NCBI RefSeq assembly: GCF_006442315.1 | Contig: NZ_VFVY01000014.1 | Coordinates: 1-64,000, forward strand | DNA from: Mesorhizobium sp. B2-3-4 | Lineage (GTDB): Bacteria; Pseudomonadota; Alphaproteobacteria; Rhizobiales; Rhizobiaceae | Direction of reading: 5' to 3' | DNA: 64,000 bases | Part shown: positions 33,604 to 42,353 of the stretch, one piece after another | Layout of the letters: each line of letters opens with the position of its first letter | How positions within the stretch are numbered: the stretch's first letter is position 1 | Position numbers and translations under genes: made by a program | Notes under the pieces: model-generated | What the model saw: the letters and a program-made list of their open reading frames with translations, nothing else | Databases searched by the model: none | What the model was told of the DNA's origin: nothing

Positions 33604-34134
33604 TCAATAGCTCTGCGTCGAACGACGTGCCTTCGTGGCCGGCGGCTGCTTTGCCTGGACATCCGGTCTGGGTGTTGCCGCTGCCTTGAAAGAACCTTTC
33701 TTGAACGGCGCCATGCCTTCCCTGGCCAGTTCGTCGGCGCGCTCGTTCTCGGCATGGCCGGCATGGCCCTTGACCCAGTTCCAGGTGACCTTGTGGCGCC
33801 GGTTGGCCTCGTCGAGCGCCTGCCACAGTTCGCCGTTCTTGACCGGCTTCTTGTCTGATGTCTTCCAGCCATTCTTCTTCCAGCCATGGATCCATTTGGA
33901 AATACCGTCCATGACATATTTGCTGTCGGTGTGAAGCTCGACGGTGCAAGGCTCCTTGAGCGCATTGAGCGCCGAAATGGCGGCGAGCAGTTCCATGCGG
34001 TTGTTGGTCGTTTCGGCCTCGCCACCGGAAAGCTCCTTGGTGGCGCCGTTGAAGCGCAGGATCGCGCCCCAGCCGCCGGGGCCGGGATTGCCCGAACAGG
34101 CTCCGTCGGTAAAGATTTCAACCTGCTTGCTCAT
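33604..34134 (-). CDS. rnhA: ribonuclease HI
   Basis: 176 residues; the ATG at 34134 overlaps the thrB stop (ATGA). Degrades the RNA of RNA-DNA hybrids. All four acidic metal ligands are visible: FTDGACSGN, NNRMELLAA, HTDSKYVMDG and ENERADELA, with the basic handle WIHGWKKNGWKTSDKKPVKN. A C-terminal tail of ~25 residues (rich in Lys, Ala, Pro) extends beyond the E. coli length. The thrB-rnhA coupling is usual in rhizobia. Confidence 0.95.
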   Translation of the reverse strand: MSKQVEIFTDGACSGNPGPGGWGAILRFNGATKELSGGEAETTNNRMELLAAISALNALKEPCTVELHTDSKYVMDGISKWIHGWKKNGWKTSDKKPVKNGELWQALDEANRRHKVTWNWVKGHAGHAENERADELAREGMAPFKKGSFKAAATPRPDVQAKQPPATKARRSTQSY

Positions 34135-35108
34135 GACACCCCGTTTTCGGCCAATCCATATTCCGAAGGAGATTTGATCGCCCGATGGAAGCGCATCCTT
34201 CTGATGTATTCGGTCGGGTCTCGTTTCATCACCAGACCGCCATCGGGAACGGTCAGCCAGTCGTAAAGCCGGGTCAGCATGAAGCGCAGCGCCGAGCCGC
34301 GCGCCAGCATCGGCAGCGCCGCCTTCTCTGCGGCGCTCAAGGAGCGCACGCTCTGATAACCGGCAAGCAACGCCTTGCCCTTGGTGAGGTTGAAGGAAAA
34401 GTCCTTCTCGAAGCACCAGGCGTTGAGGCAAGTGGCGACATCGTAGGCATAGAGGTCGTCGCAGGCAAAATAGAAATCGATCAGGCCGGAGAGCTTGTCG
34501 CCGAGGAAGAAGACATTGTCCGGGAAAAGATCGGCATGGATGATGCCCTCGGGAAGGTCCCTCGGCCAGTTCCGCTCGAAATCGGCGAAGTCGGCATCGA
34601 CCTCGGCGGCAAGACCAAGCTCAACCTCATCGGCGCGGGCGCGGGACGCGTCCCAAAGCTTGCGCCAACCGTCGATGGCGAGTGCGTTGGCGCGGACCAT
34701 GGAGAAATCGGCGCCGGCCAGGTGCAGCGCGGCCAGTGCCTTGCCGACCTCGGCGCAATGCGTTGCCGTCGGCCGCCGCAGCGAAAGCCCTTCGAGAAAG
34801 GTGATAATGACCGCCGGGCGGCCGGCGAGCGTGCCGATGACGCTGCCGTCATACGCGGTCACCGGCAGCGGACAGGACACCCCCTTGTTGGCGAGATGAC
34901 CCATCAGCCCGAGGAAGAACGGCAGATCCGCCTTCTCGACGCGCTTTTCATAGAGCGTCAGGATGTAGGATCCGGTCGAGGTGTGGAGCAGGAAGTTCGA
35001 GTTCTCGGTACCCTCGGCGATACCCTTGTAGGACAGGAGATCGCCGACCGGATAGTGCTTCAGGAAAGCGCCGAGTTCGCCTTCCGCAACGTCGGTGTAG
35101 ACGGCCAT
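34131..35108 (-). CDS. thrB: homoserine kinase (ThrB, aminoglycoside-kinase fold)
   Basis: 325 residues. Phosphorylates homoserine for threonine synthesis. This is the choline/aminoglycoside-kinase-like type, not the GHMP type of E. coli: MAVYTDVAEGELGAFL opening, GTENSNFLL (nucleotide loop), catalytic loop GIIHADLFPDNVFF and metal site LIDFYFACDD. It lies five bases after ispH and overlaps rnhA by four bases. The partner enzyme thrC is encoded at 21.6 kb on the other strand. Confidence 0.95.
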   Translation of the reverse strand: MAVYTDVAEGELGAFLKHYPVGDLLSYKGIAEGTENSNFLLHTSTGSYILTLYEKRVEKADLPFFLGLMGHLANKGVSCPLPVTAYDGSVIGTLAGRPAVIITFLEGLSLRRPTATHCAEVGKALAALHLAGADFSMVRANALAIDGWRKLWDASRARADEVELGLAAEVDADFADFERNWPRDLPEGIIHADLFPDNVFFLGDKLSGLIDFYFACDDLYAYDVATCLNAWCFEKDFSFNLTKGKALLAGYQSVRSLSAAEKAALPMLARGSALRFMLTRLYDWLTVPDGGLVMKRDPTEYIRRMRFHRAIKSPSEYGLAENGVS

Positions 35109-35113
35109 GTGGC

Positions 35114-36124
35114 TTACGCGGCCCCGTTGACGAAGGCCATGTCGGCCGGCGTCAGTTCGACATCGCGCAATACCCGCATGACCGGAAAATCCTCTGTTTC
35201 GGTGGCAGTGATGGCCAGGTCGATGGTCACGTCGAAACGCTGTCGAAACGCGTCGATGATCTCGTCGACGATGATCTCCGGCGCCGATGCTCCCGCTGAC
35301 AGGCCAAGCGTCGAAATGTTGCCGATGTCATTCCACGGAATTTCCGCGGCACGCTGCACGAGAAGCGACATTGTCGCGCCGGCCCGTTCCGCGACTTCGA
35401 CAAGACGGCGCGAATTGGAGGAATTGGGCGCGCCGACGATCAGATAGAGGTCGGCACCGGGGGCGGTGTCCTTGACCGCTTCCTGGCGGTTGGTGGTGGC
35501 GTAGCAGATCGATTCCGCCGCCGGCGCCTGCAGATCCGGAAAGCGCTCCTGCAGGGCACGGATAATGCCGGCGGTATCCTCGACCGAGAGCGTGGTCTGG
35601 GTGACGAAACCGAGTGCCTTGGGATCGGCGGGCTCGAGCCGGGCGGCATCGGCCTCGGTCTCGACCAGCGTCACCGCGCCTTCCGGCAATTGGCCCATGG
35701 TGCCGATCACCTCGGGGTGGCCGGCATGGCCGATCAGCAGCACATGGCGGCCAAGCCGCTGATGGCGCATCGCCTGCTTGTGGACCTTGGAGACCAGCGG
35801 GCAGGTTGCGTCGAGATAGAACAGGTTGCGCGCCTGCGCGTCCGCCGGCACGGATTTCGGCACGCCGTGCGCCGAGAAGACGACCGGGGACTGTCGGTGC
35901 TCGGCCGGGATTTCGGAGAGTTCCTCGATGAACACGGCGCCAAGGCTTTGCAGGCCTTCGACGACATAGCGATTGTGCACGATCTCGTGGCGGACATAGA
36001 CCGGGGCGCCATATTTCTTCAGGGCCAGCACGACGATCTGGATGGCACGGTCGACACCGGCACAGAAGCCGCGCGGCTGGCAGAGCCGGATCGTTAGAGG
36101 AGGCTTGGCGGTCGTGTGAAGCAT
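35114..36124 (-). CDS. ispH: 4-hydroxy-3-methylbut-2-enyl diphosphate reductase
   Basis: 336 residues. Last step of the MEP isoprenoid pathway, giving IPP and DMAPP with an iron-sulfur cluster. The three cluster cysteines are visible in PRGFCAGVDRA, YLDATCPLVSKVH and ESICYATTNRQ, with substrate-binding HEIVHN, FSAHGV and GHAGHPEV. dxs, the first enzyme of the same pathway, is at 53-55 kb. It stands between surf1 and thrB on the minus strand. Confidence 0.97.
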   Translation of the reverse strand: MLHTTAKPPLTIRLCQPRGFCAGVDRAIQIVVLALKKYGAPVYVRHEIVHNRYVVEGLQSLGAVFIEELSEIPAEHRQSPVVFSAHGVPKSVPADAQARNLFYLDATCPLVSKVHKQAMRHQRLGRHVLLIGHAGHPEVIGTMGQLPEGAVTLVETEADAARLEPADPKALGFVTQTTLSVEDTAGIIRALQERFPDLQAPAAESICYATTNRQEAVKDTAPGADLYLIVGAPNSSNSRRLVEVAERAGATMSLLVQRAAEIPWNDIGNISTLGLSAGASAPEIIVDEIIDAFRQRFDVTIDLAITATETEDFPVMRVLRDVELTPADMAFVNGAA

Positions 36125-36206
36125 TGAATCCTGCCGGTTCGTCAGCGCCGAAATGAGGTGCCCACCCCTGCCCTGTCAAGGGCATCGGTTGGAAAGAGAG
36201 TGTCGT

Positions 36207-36962
36207 TCATTCCTCTTTTGCGGGCCGGCGGAGCCGCAGGACGAGCACCGCGGCAAGCGCCGCCGCAAGACCATACCAGGTGACGGCATACTGCAGATGG
36301 CTGTTCGGCAGGTCGATGATGGTGACGCCGCCGACCGGCAGGCCGCCGGGATTTGGCGTCTTGTCGGCATCGATGAAGATCGGCACCAGCTTGAACCCGG
36401 CGGGCAGCCCGGCGCTCGCGGCCATGACGTCGCGGTCCTTCCAGTAGAAGATGTTCTTGGCCACGTCATTGTCGGGCAGCATCATCGACGGCTTTGCCGG
36501 CAGCGGATTGCGGGCAAGCCCGGTGACCGTGACCTTGCCCGCCACCTGCCCTTTGGCGCGCTTGGCGGGGTCCTTCAGATCATATGGCACAAAGCCACGG
36601 TTGATCAGCACGAAACGGCCATCGTCGAGGGCCAGCGGCGTGTAGACATTGAAGCCGGCATCCCCTTCCCAGGTCGCGTAGAAATGCCGCTCGCCGGAAT
36701 GCAGGAAAGTGCCCGAGACCGTGACCGGCGTGTAGTCGACGTCGCCGGTCGCGGCGAATTGTTTTTCGACCTCGGCCAGCGGCAGCGGTGCAGAATGCGT
36801 GCGCTGGTCGATGGTCCGCAGCAGGCCTTCCTTCCAGTGCAGGCGCTGGACCTGCCAGGTGCCAAGTGCCAGCAGGATCGCGAGCAGCAGCAAGCCAAGG
36901 CCGAGCAACAATGCCGACCGAGGCCACGAGCGGCCGGGATTCTTGAAGGATGCTTCGCTCAT
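36207..36962 (-). CDS. SURF1 family cytochrome oxidase assembly protein
   Basis: 251 residues from the ATG at 36962, which overlaps the DUF983 stop (ATGA). Two membrane helices, one at each end (about 15-35 and 225-243), with a large periplasmic middle part. Family motifs: LGTWQVQRLHWKEGLL, FLINRGFVP-like VLINRGFVPYDL and HLQYAVTWYGLAAAL. SURF1 (Shy1) helps heme a insertion into subunit I. Position downstream of the cta genes fits this job. Confidence 0.92.
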   Translation of the reverse strand: MSEASFKNPGRSWPRSALLLGLGLLLLAILLALGTWQVQRLHWKEGLLRTIDQRTHSAPLPLAEVEKQFAATGDVDYTPVTVSGTFLHSGERHFYATWEGDAGFNVYTPLALDDGRFVLINRGFVPYDLKDPAKRAKGQVAGKVTVTGLARNPLPAKPSMMLPDNDVAKNIFYWKDRDVMAASAGLPAGFKLVPIFIDADKTPNPGGLPVGGVTIIDLPNSHLQYAVTWYGLAAALAAVLVLRLRRPAKEE

Positions 36963-37345
36963 TCGCCGCGATCCAGTCGCCCCTCGGCGGCCTTGTTGGC
37001 GTATTGCAAGGTGAGCAGCACGCCCTTGATCAAGCGGAGCGCCGTCAGGCACAGCACCAAAGCGAGCGGAATCCAGACCAGCAAATGCAGCCAGAGCGGC
37101 GGGCTCAGCGTCACCTCTACCCAGAGCGCCAGGCCGACGATGATGAAGCCTATGATCAAAATAACAAACACCGCCGGCCCGTCGCCGGCATCGGCAAAGG
37201 AATAGTCGAGCCCGCAATTGACGCAGCGCTTGCCGACGGTGAGGAAGCCGGCAAACAGCCGTCCCTCGCCGCAGCGCGGGCAGCGGCCATGCAGGCCGGC
37301 CGAAATCGGCTCGATCGGCGGCCAGATCGCCCTGTCTTCACTCAT
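36959..37345 (-). CDS. DUF983 zinc-ribbon membrane protein
   Basis: 128 residues. An N-terminal zinc ribbon (CPRCGEG near residue 22, CVNCGLD near 41) is followed by two membrane helices (about 58-80 and 84-108). DUF983 genes commonly sit between ctaE and surf1 in alphaproteobacteria, so a role in oxidase assembly is a fair inference, but no activity is established that I know of. Translationally coupled to surf1. Confidence 0.88.
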   Translation of the reverse strand: MSEDRAIWPPIEPISAGLHGRCPRCGEGRLFAGFLTVGKRCVNCGLDYSFADAGDGPAVFVILIIGFIIVGLALWVEVTLSPPLWLHLLVWIPLALVLCLTALRLIKGVLLTLQYANKAAEGRLDRGE

Positions 37346-37385
37346 GGATAGAGCCTTCAGTCATGGATAGAGCCGTCACTCATGC

Positions 37386-37898
37386 CTATTGCTCGATTTC
37401 GATTGGCGTCCCATCGGCCACCATGGCCCAGATTTCGTCCATGTCGGAGTCCGTAACGGCAATGCAGCCATCGGTCCAGTCGACCAATTGAAGCAGCCAC
37501 CCCCACCAGCCGAATCCGTTCGGCTGACCATGGATCATGATCATGCCGCCGGGATCGACATTGCGCGCCTTCGCGGCCGCCAGATCCCGGGCGTCAGGAT
37601 AGGAGATGTGGAGCGACTTGTGGGCGATGCTGTTGGGGTTACGCCAGTCGAGGACATAGCGCCCTTCAGGCGTGCGCTGGTCGCCCTCCTCGTGCTTGTG
37701 GCCGATCGGATCGCCGCCAAGCGCGATACCGTAGCTGCGCAGCACCTTGCCGTCTGAGATCAGTTCAAGGCGCCGCTCCGCCTTGTGGACACGCACGAGA
37801 TCGACTTTTTCACCGGCAGAAGCCGGCGATGTGGCGATAATGAATGCAAAAATCACCCGGGAAATTGTCAGCCGCATCCGCCATCGATCGGCGATCAT
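37386..37898 (-). CDS. L,D-transpeptidase (YkuD) family protein
   Basis: 170 residues; the start may be 37898 or the internal ATG at 37877, and neither has a strong ribosome binding site. A signal peptide is present (RLTISRVIFAFIIATSPASAG). The YkuD domain shows the conserved His in MIMIHGQPN and the catalytic cysteine in WTDGCIAVTDSDMDEIW (SxxGCI/V-type). It should make 3-3 peptidoglycan cross-links or attach proteins to the wall. It splits the oxidase cluster between ctaE and DUF983 and is preceded by the ctaE terminator, so it needs its own promoter. Confidence 0.88.
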   Translation of the reverse strand: MIADRWRMRLTISRVIFAFIIATSPASAGEKVDLVRVHKAERRLELISDGKVLRSYGIALGGDPIGHKHEEGDQRTPEGRYVLDWRNPNSIAHKSLHISYPDARDLAAAKARNVDPGGMIMIHGQPNGFGWWGWLLQLVDWTDGCIAVTDSDMDEIWAMVADGTPIEIEQ

Positions 37899-37913
37899 TG
37901 CGCCGAAAAGAAG

Positions 37914-37941
37914 AAGGCGGCCGCGTCGCCGCGACCGCCTT
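37914..37941 (-). terminator. rho-independent terminator of the cta operon
   Basis: On the minus strand, AAGGCGGTCGCG, loop GCGA, CGCGGCCGCCTT (12-bp stem with one G-T wobble), followed by CTTCTTTTC. It lies 28-55 bases after the ctaE stop, the end of the oxidase operon. Confidence 0.75.
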
Positions 37942-37968
37942 CCCGAAATCGAAATCCCGGATGCCGGA

Positions 37969-38847
37969 TCAGTGGCCTTCGATCACCGCGCCGACCGATC
38001 CCCAGATGTAGATCGAGGCGAACAGGAACAGCCAGACCACGTCGACGAAATGCCAGTACCAGGCGGCGGCCTCGAAGCCGAAATGCTGCTTGGGGGTGAA
38101 GTCGCCCTTCATCGCCCGGATCAGGCAGACCAGCAGGAAGATGGTGCCGATGATGACGTGGAAGCCGTGGAAGCCGGTCGCCATGAAGAAGGTGGCGCCG
38201 TAGATGGAATCCTTGAAGCCGAACGGAGCGTGCATGTATTCGTAGGCCTGCACCATGGTGAACAGCATGCCGAGGCCGACGGTCAGCACCAGGCCGTTGA
38301 TCAGCCCCTTGCGGTCGCCATGGATGAGCGAGTGGTGGGCCCAGGTGACCGTGGTGCCCGAGAGCAGCAGGATGATGGTGTTGTAGAGCGGCAGGTGGAA
38401 GGGATCGAGAACTTCCATGCCCTTCGGCGGCCAGACACCACCGGTAAACGTGTGGCGTGCGTAATTCTGCACCTCACCGGCAAAAAGGCTGGCGTCGAAA
38501 TAGGCCCAGAACCAGGCGACGAAGAACATCACCTCCGAGGCGATGAACATGATCATGCCGTAGCGCAGGTGCAGCGACACGACGCGCGTGTGGTGGCCCT
38601 CATGCGCTTCCTTGATCGTGTCCGACCACCAGGCGAACATGGTGTAGAGCACGATCACCAGGCCGATGAAGAACAGCCACGGATTGGCGATGTTGAAGCC
38701 GAAGATCGGGAAGGAACCGCCCTTCAGATATTCCATCAGGGCGACACCGCCAAAGGCCATGACGAGCGCGCCTATCGACCCCAGGAAAGGCCATGGGCTC
38801 GGGTCGACGAGATGATAGTCGTGATGTTTTGCGTGCGCGTCTGCCAT
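37969..38847 (-). CDS. ctaE: cytochrome c oxidase subunit III
   Basis: 292 residues, seven membrane helices. Seen: HHDYHLVDPSPWPFLGS, the SEVMFFVAWFWAYFD helix with the conserved Glu, TVTWAHHSLIHG, and the end FEAAAWYWHFVDVVWLFLF. Subunit III of the aa3-type proton-pumping oxidase in the inner membrane. It starts one base after ctaG ends and is the last gene before a strong terminator. Confidence 0.97.
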   Translation of the reverse strand: MADAHAKHHDYHLVDPSPWPFLGSIGALVMAFGGVALMEYLKGGSFPIFGFNIANPWLFFIGLVIVLYTMFAWWSDTIKEAHEGHHTRVVSLHLRYGMIMFIASEVMFFVAWFWAYFDASLFAGEVQNYARHTFTGGVWPPKGMEVLDPFHLPLYNTIILLLSGTTVTWAHHSLIHGDRKGLINGLVLTVGLGMLFTMVQAYEYMHAPFGFKDSIYGATFFMATGFHGFHVIIGTIFLLVCLIRAMKGDFTPKQHFGFEAAAWYWHFVDVVWLFLFASIYIWGSVGAVIEGH

Positions 38848-38848
38848 A

Positions 38849-39478
38849 TCAACCCCCGAGATTTTCGGTATCTGAAACTGTCTTGCTGTTGCCCTGGGCC
38901 GGCTCCGAGGAGGCGACGGGCTTGTTCTTCTCGACCGGGAACATGGTATAGGACAGCGTGATCGTCTTGATGTCCTTCAGTTCCGGCACGTTCACGATAT
39001 CGGGATCCACATAGAACAGGACCGGCATATCCAGCGTCTCGCCGGGCTTCAGCGACGTATCGGTGAAGCAGAAGCACTCGACCTTGTTGAAGTAGGGGCC
39101 TGCGAGTTCCGGTTGCACGTTGAAGGTGGCGCGGCCGGTGACGGGCTGGTCGAACTTGTTGGTCGCCTGGTAATGCGCCTGCACGGTCTGCCCGATCTTC
39201 ATGGTCATCGAGCGCTGGACCGGCTGGAATTCCCAGGGCACGCCGGCGATGTTGGCGTCGAAGCGCACCGTGATCTCACGGTCGAGCACGCGGCCGGCAT
39301 ACTGCTTCTCGACGCGCTGCGTCGTGCCGCCATAGCCGGTCGCCTGGCAGAACATCCTGTAAAGCGGCACCGCCGCATAGGCCATGCCGATCATGCCGGT
39401 AAAGAAGGCGAGGCAAACCGCCGCGACCACGCGGTTGCTGTTCTTGCCCGCGGGCTTTCTGGGCGTCTCGGCGCTCAT
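38849..39478 (-). CDS. ctaG: cytochrome oxidase copper-delivery protein CtaG/Cox11
   Basis: 209 residues from the ATG at 39478. One N-terminal membrane anchor (about 17-38), then a periplasmic Ig-like domain with the copper-binding CFCF motif (VECFCFTDTSL) and the family pattern VPLYRMFCQATGYGGTTQR. It delivers copper to the CuB site of subunit I. Its ATG shares one base with the stop of the small upstream gene (TGATG), indicating translational coupling. Confidence 0.96.
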   Translation of the reverse strand: MSAETPRKPAGKNSNRVVAAVCLAFFTGMIGMAYAAVPLYRMFCQATGYGGTTQRVEKQYAGRVLDREITVRFDANIAGVPWEFQPVQRSMTMKIGQTVQAHYQATNKFDQPVTGRATFNVQPELAGPYFNKVECFCFTDTSLKPGETLDMPVLFYVDPDIVNVPELKDIKTITLSYTMFPVEKNKPVASSEPAQGNSKTVSDTENLGG

Positions 39479-39645
39479 CACATCTTGCCCGAAAGGTTGT
39501 GGGCGAACTTCACGATCGTCGCGATGTAGAAAATGACGACCAGCACGGCCAGCGCAACGCCGATGGCGACGGAACGGCTGCGTTGGGCCTTCTTCTGGCG
39601 GTCGGTCAAGGTGACCGTCTCGAGCTTGTCCTCCGCCATCGTCAT
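39478..39645 (-). CDS. CoxF-like small membrane protein of the oxidase operon
   Basis: 55 residues (53 if the second ATG at 39639 is used; GGAG is better spaced for that one). A charged N-terminus (EDKLETVTLTDRQKKAQRSR) leads to a single membrane helix (SVAIGVALAVLVVIFYIATI). It starts in the ctaB stop (ATGA overlap) and ends in the ctaG start (TGATG), so it is clearly a gene despite its size. Small proteins at this place in rhizobial cta operons are called CoxF; the N-in, C-out single helix suggests an assembly or stabilising subunit. Confidence 0.85.
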   Translation of the reverse strand: MTMAEDKLETVTLTDRQKKAQRSRSVAIGVALAVLVVIFYIATIVKFAHNLSGKM

Positions 39646-40586
39646 GCTCCACCCATGGCAAGCGCGCGTTCGACGACACTGTCGGCCAGATAGACCGCGA
39701 AGATGGCGAAGAGATAGAGCAACGAGTAGGCGAACAGCGCCTTGGCCGGCTTCATGGCGCGGTCATCGTCGGCCATGCCAAGCACTTTCCAGGCGTACCA
39801 GACAAAGCCAAGCCCCAGCAGCAGGGCGGCAACGCCATAAACCGGCGTGGTATAGCCAAGCAGCCACGGCAGCACGCCGACGGGAGCCAAAACCAGCGCA
39901 TAGGCGAAAATCTGGCGGCGGGTCGAGGCCTCGCCGGCGACGTTCGGCATCATCGGAATGCCGGCGCGCCCGTAATCCTCGGACTTGAACAGCGCCAGCG
40001 CCCAGAAATGCGGCGGCGTCCACAGGAAGATGATGAGGAAGAGAATGATGCTTTCAAGGCTGACCGAGCCGGTCACGGCGGCCCAGCCGATGACAGGCGG
40101 AAAGGCGCCCGCCGCACCGCCGATGACGATGTTCTGCGGCGTCCAGCGCTTCAGCCACATCGTGTAGACGACGGCATAGAAGAAAATGGTGAAGGCCAGC
40201 AGGGTCGCCGCCAGCCAGTTGGCGAGCACGCCAAGCGTCATCACCGACAGTGCCGACAGCACCAGCCCGAAGGCCAGCGCCTCATGCGGCTGGATACGGC
40301 CGGACGGCACAGGACGGCTGGCGGTCCTGGTCATGACCGCGTCGATGTCGGCATCATACCACATGTTGAGTGCACCCGAGGCACCAGCGCCAATGGCGAT
40401 CGACAGGATGACGATCACCGCCAGCAGCGGGTTGATGGTCACGGGTGCCGCCACCAGTCCGACAAAGGCGGTGAACACCACCAGCGACATGACGCGCGGC
40501 TTCAGCAGGGCGAAGAAATCGCCCGCCGTGGCTTCCGACATGCGGAAGCCCGCTTCGTCAATGCTGGTTTCGTCGACTAGGGCCAT
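39642..40586 (-). CDS. ctaB: protoheme IX farnesyltransferase (heme O synthase)
   Basis: 314 residues with about nine membrane helices. The prenyltransferase motif is NMWYDADIDAVMTRTASRP, with a second DxxxD-like loop near FKSEDYGRAGIPMMP. It converts heme B to heme O, the precursor of heme A in aa3 oxidase. It lies downstream of ctaD with a hairpin between them, and is coupled to the small CoxF-like gene by a four-base overlap. Confidence 0.96.
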   Translation of the reverse strand: MALVDETSIDEAGFRMSEATAGDFFALLKPRVMSLVVFTAFVGLVAAPVTINPLLAVIVILSIAIGAGASGALNMWYDADIDAVMTRTASRPVPSGRIQPHEALAFGLVLSALSVMTLGVLANWLAATLLAFTIFFYAVVYTMWLKRWTPQNIVIGGAAGAFPPVIGWAAVTGSVSLESIILFLIIFLWTPPHFWALALFKSEDYGRAGIPMMPNVAGEASTRRQIFAYALVLAPVGVLPWLLGYTTPVYGVAALLLGLGFVWYAWKVLGMADDDRAMKPAKALFAYSLLYLFAIFAVYLADSVVERALAMGGA

Positions 40587-40617
40587 GCGTACTCAAGTCC
40601 ATCATTCCGTTGGCCAA

Positions 40618-40639
40618 AACCGCCGGCAGGCCGGCGGTT
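40618..40639 (-). terminator. hairpin between ctaD and ctaB
   Basis: AACCGCCGG, loop CAGG (CCTG on the minus strand), CCGGCGGTT: perfect 9-bp stem, followed on the minus strand by TTTTGG. It lies 21 bases after the ctaD stop and may attenuate transcription into the assembly genes, lowering them relative to the ctaC/ctaD subunits. Confidence 0.6.
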
Positions 40640-40659
40640 CTGTATTCGAGGGGGCCGCC

Positions 40660-42315
40660 TTACTTGATCTTCGGCAACTGCTCCCACTGGTGGAAGGGCG
40701 GCGGCGAAGGCAGCTGCCATTCAAGCGTCGTTGCGCCCTCACCCCATGGGTTAGCACCGGCGATGCGCTTCTTCTGGAAGGCTTCGAAGACGCCATAGAG
40801 GAAGATCGCCACGCCGACGGCCGAGATATAGGAACCGATCGACGACACATAGTTCCAGCCGGCGAACGCGTCCGGATAGTCGATCGTGCGGCGCGGCATG
40901 CCTGCGAGGCCGAGGAAATGCTGCGGGAAGAAGATCAGGTTGACGCCGACGAAGGTGACCCAGAAATGGGTGTTGGCGATAACCGGCGAATACATGTAGC
41001 CGGTCATCTTCGGGAACCAGTAGTACCAGCCGGCGAAGATGGCGAACACCGCGCCCAGCGACAGCACGTAGTGGAAGTGCGCGATCACGAAATAGGTGTC
41101 ATGCAGCGAGCGGTCGAGTCCGGCATTGGCGAGCTGGACACCGGTGACGCCACCGATGGTGAACAGGAAGATGAAGCCCAGCGCCCACAGCATCGGCGTC
41201 TTGAACGAGATCGACCCGCCCCACATCGTCGCGATCCAGGAGAAGATCTTCACGCCCGTCGGCACCGCGATGACCATGGTGGCGAAGACGAAGTAGCGCT
41301 GCGTGTCGAGTGACAGGCCGGTCGTGTACATGTGGTGCGCCCAGACGATGAAGCCGACGGCGCCGATCGCAACCATGGCGTAGGCCATGCCGAGATAGCC
41401 GAACACCGGCTTCCTCGAGAATGTGGAGATGACGTGGCTGATGATGCCGAAGCCCGGCAGGATCAGGATGTACACTTCCGGATGGCCGAAGAACCAGAAC
41501 AGATGCTGGAACAGCAGCGGATCGCCACCATTGTCGGGCGCGAAGAAGGCCGTACCGAAATTGCGATCCGTCAGAAGCATGGTGATGGCGCCGGCAAGAA
41601 CCGGAAGCGACAACAAGAGCAGGAAGGCGGTGACCAGCACCGACCAGGCAAACAGCGGCATCTTGTGCAGCGTCATGCCCGGCGCGCGCATGTTGAAAAT
41701 GGTGGTGATGAAATTGATGGCGCCGAGGATCGATGACGCACCGGCGATATGGATCGACAGGATCGCCAGGTCCATGGCCGGACCGGGCTGGCCCGAGGTC
41801 GAAAGCGGCGGGTAGAGCGTCCAGCCGCCGCCGACACCATAGGCGCCCGGCGCGCTCGGCATGAACATCGAGGTCAAGAGCAGGATGAAGGCCGGAGGCA
41901 GCAGCCAGAACGAGATGTTGTTCATGCGCGGGAACGCCATGTCGGGCGCGCCGATCATGATCGGCACCATCCAGTTGGCAAAACCGCCGATCAGCGCCGG
42001 CATGACCATGAAGAAGATCATGATCAGCGCGTGCGCGGTGGCGAAGGCATTGTACATGCTCTTGCCGCCGTCGATGGCGGCATCACCGTTCATGCCGTAG
42101 ACCATCTGCGCCAGACCGCTGAAGATCTGGATGCCAGGCTCCTGCAACTCCATGCGGATGGCGACCGACAGCGCGCCGCCGATGATGCCGGCCATGATCG
42201 CAAAGATCAGGTAGAGCGTGCCGATATCCTTGTGGTTGGTCGAATAAACCCAGCGCACCCAGCCGTGGTAAGGCTTGTGGTCGTCGTGCCCGTCATGAGC
42301 TGCAGCGTCTGCCAT
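40660..42315 (-). CDS. ctaD: cytochrome c oxidase subunit I
   Basis: 551 residues, twelve membrane helices. The heme-copper core of the aa3 oxidase: proton-channel and heme-ligand segments FMVMPALIGGFANWMVP, the CuB/Tyr motif WFFGHPEVYILILPGFG, HHMYTTGL, and the heme a3/heme a pair HDTYFVIAHFHYVLS. N-terminus is His/Asp-rich and cytoplasmic. It follows ctaC by 38 bases. An N-terminal GWVRWVYSTNHKDIGTLYL is the usual opening. Confidence 0.98.
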   Translation of the reverse strand: MADAAAHDGHDDHKPYHGWVRWVYSTNHKDIGTLYLIFAIMAGIIGGALSVAIRMELQEPGIQIFSGLAQMVYGMNGDAAIDGGKSMYNAFATAHALIMIFFMVMPALIGGFANWMVPIMIGAPDMAFPRMNNISFWLLPPAFILLLTSMFMPSAPGAYGVGGGWTLYPPLSTSGQPGPAMDLAILSIHIAGASSILGAINFITTIFNMRAPGMTLHKMPLFAWSVLVTAFLLLLSLPVLAGAITMLLTDRNFGTAFFAPDNGGDPLLFQHLFWFFGHPEVYILILPGFGIISHVISTFSRKPVFGYLGMAYAMVAIGAVGFIVWAHHMYTTGLSLDTQRYFVFATMVIAVPTGVKIFSWIATMWGGSISFKTPMLWALGFIFLFTIGGVTGVQLANAGLDRSLHDTYFVIAHFHYVLSLGAVFAIFAGWYYWFPKMTGYMYSPVIANTHFWVTFVGVNLIFFPQHFLGLAGMPRRTIDYPDAFAGWNYVSSIGSYISAVGVAIFLYGVFEAFQKKRIAGANPWGEGATTLEWQLPSPPPFHQWEQLPKIK

Positions 42316-42353
42316 GTTCCGCTCCGTTCCCTAAATCTTGCTAACCCGCGGCA

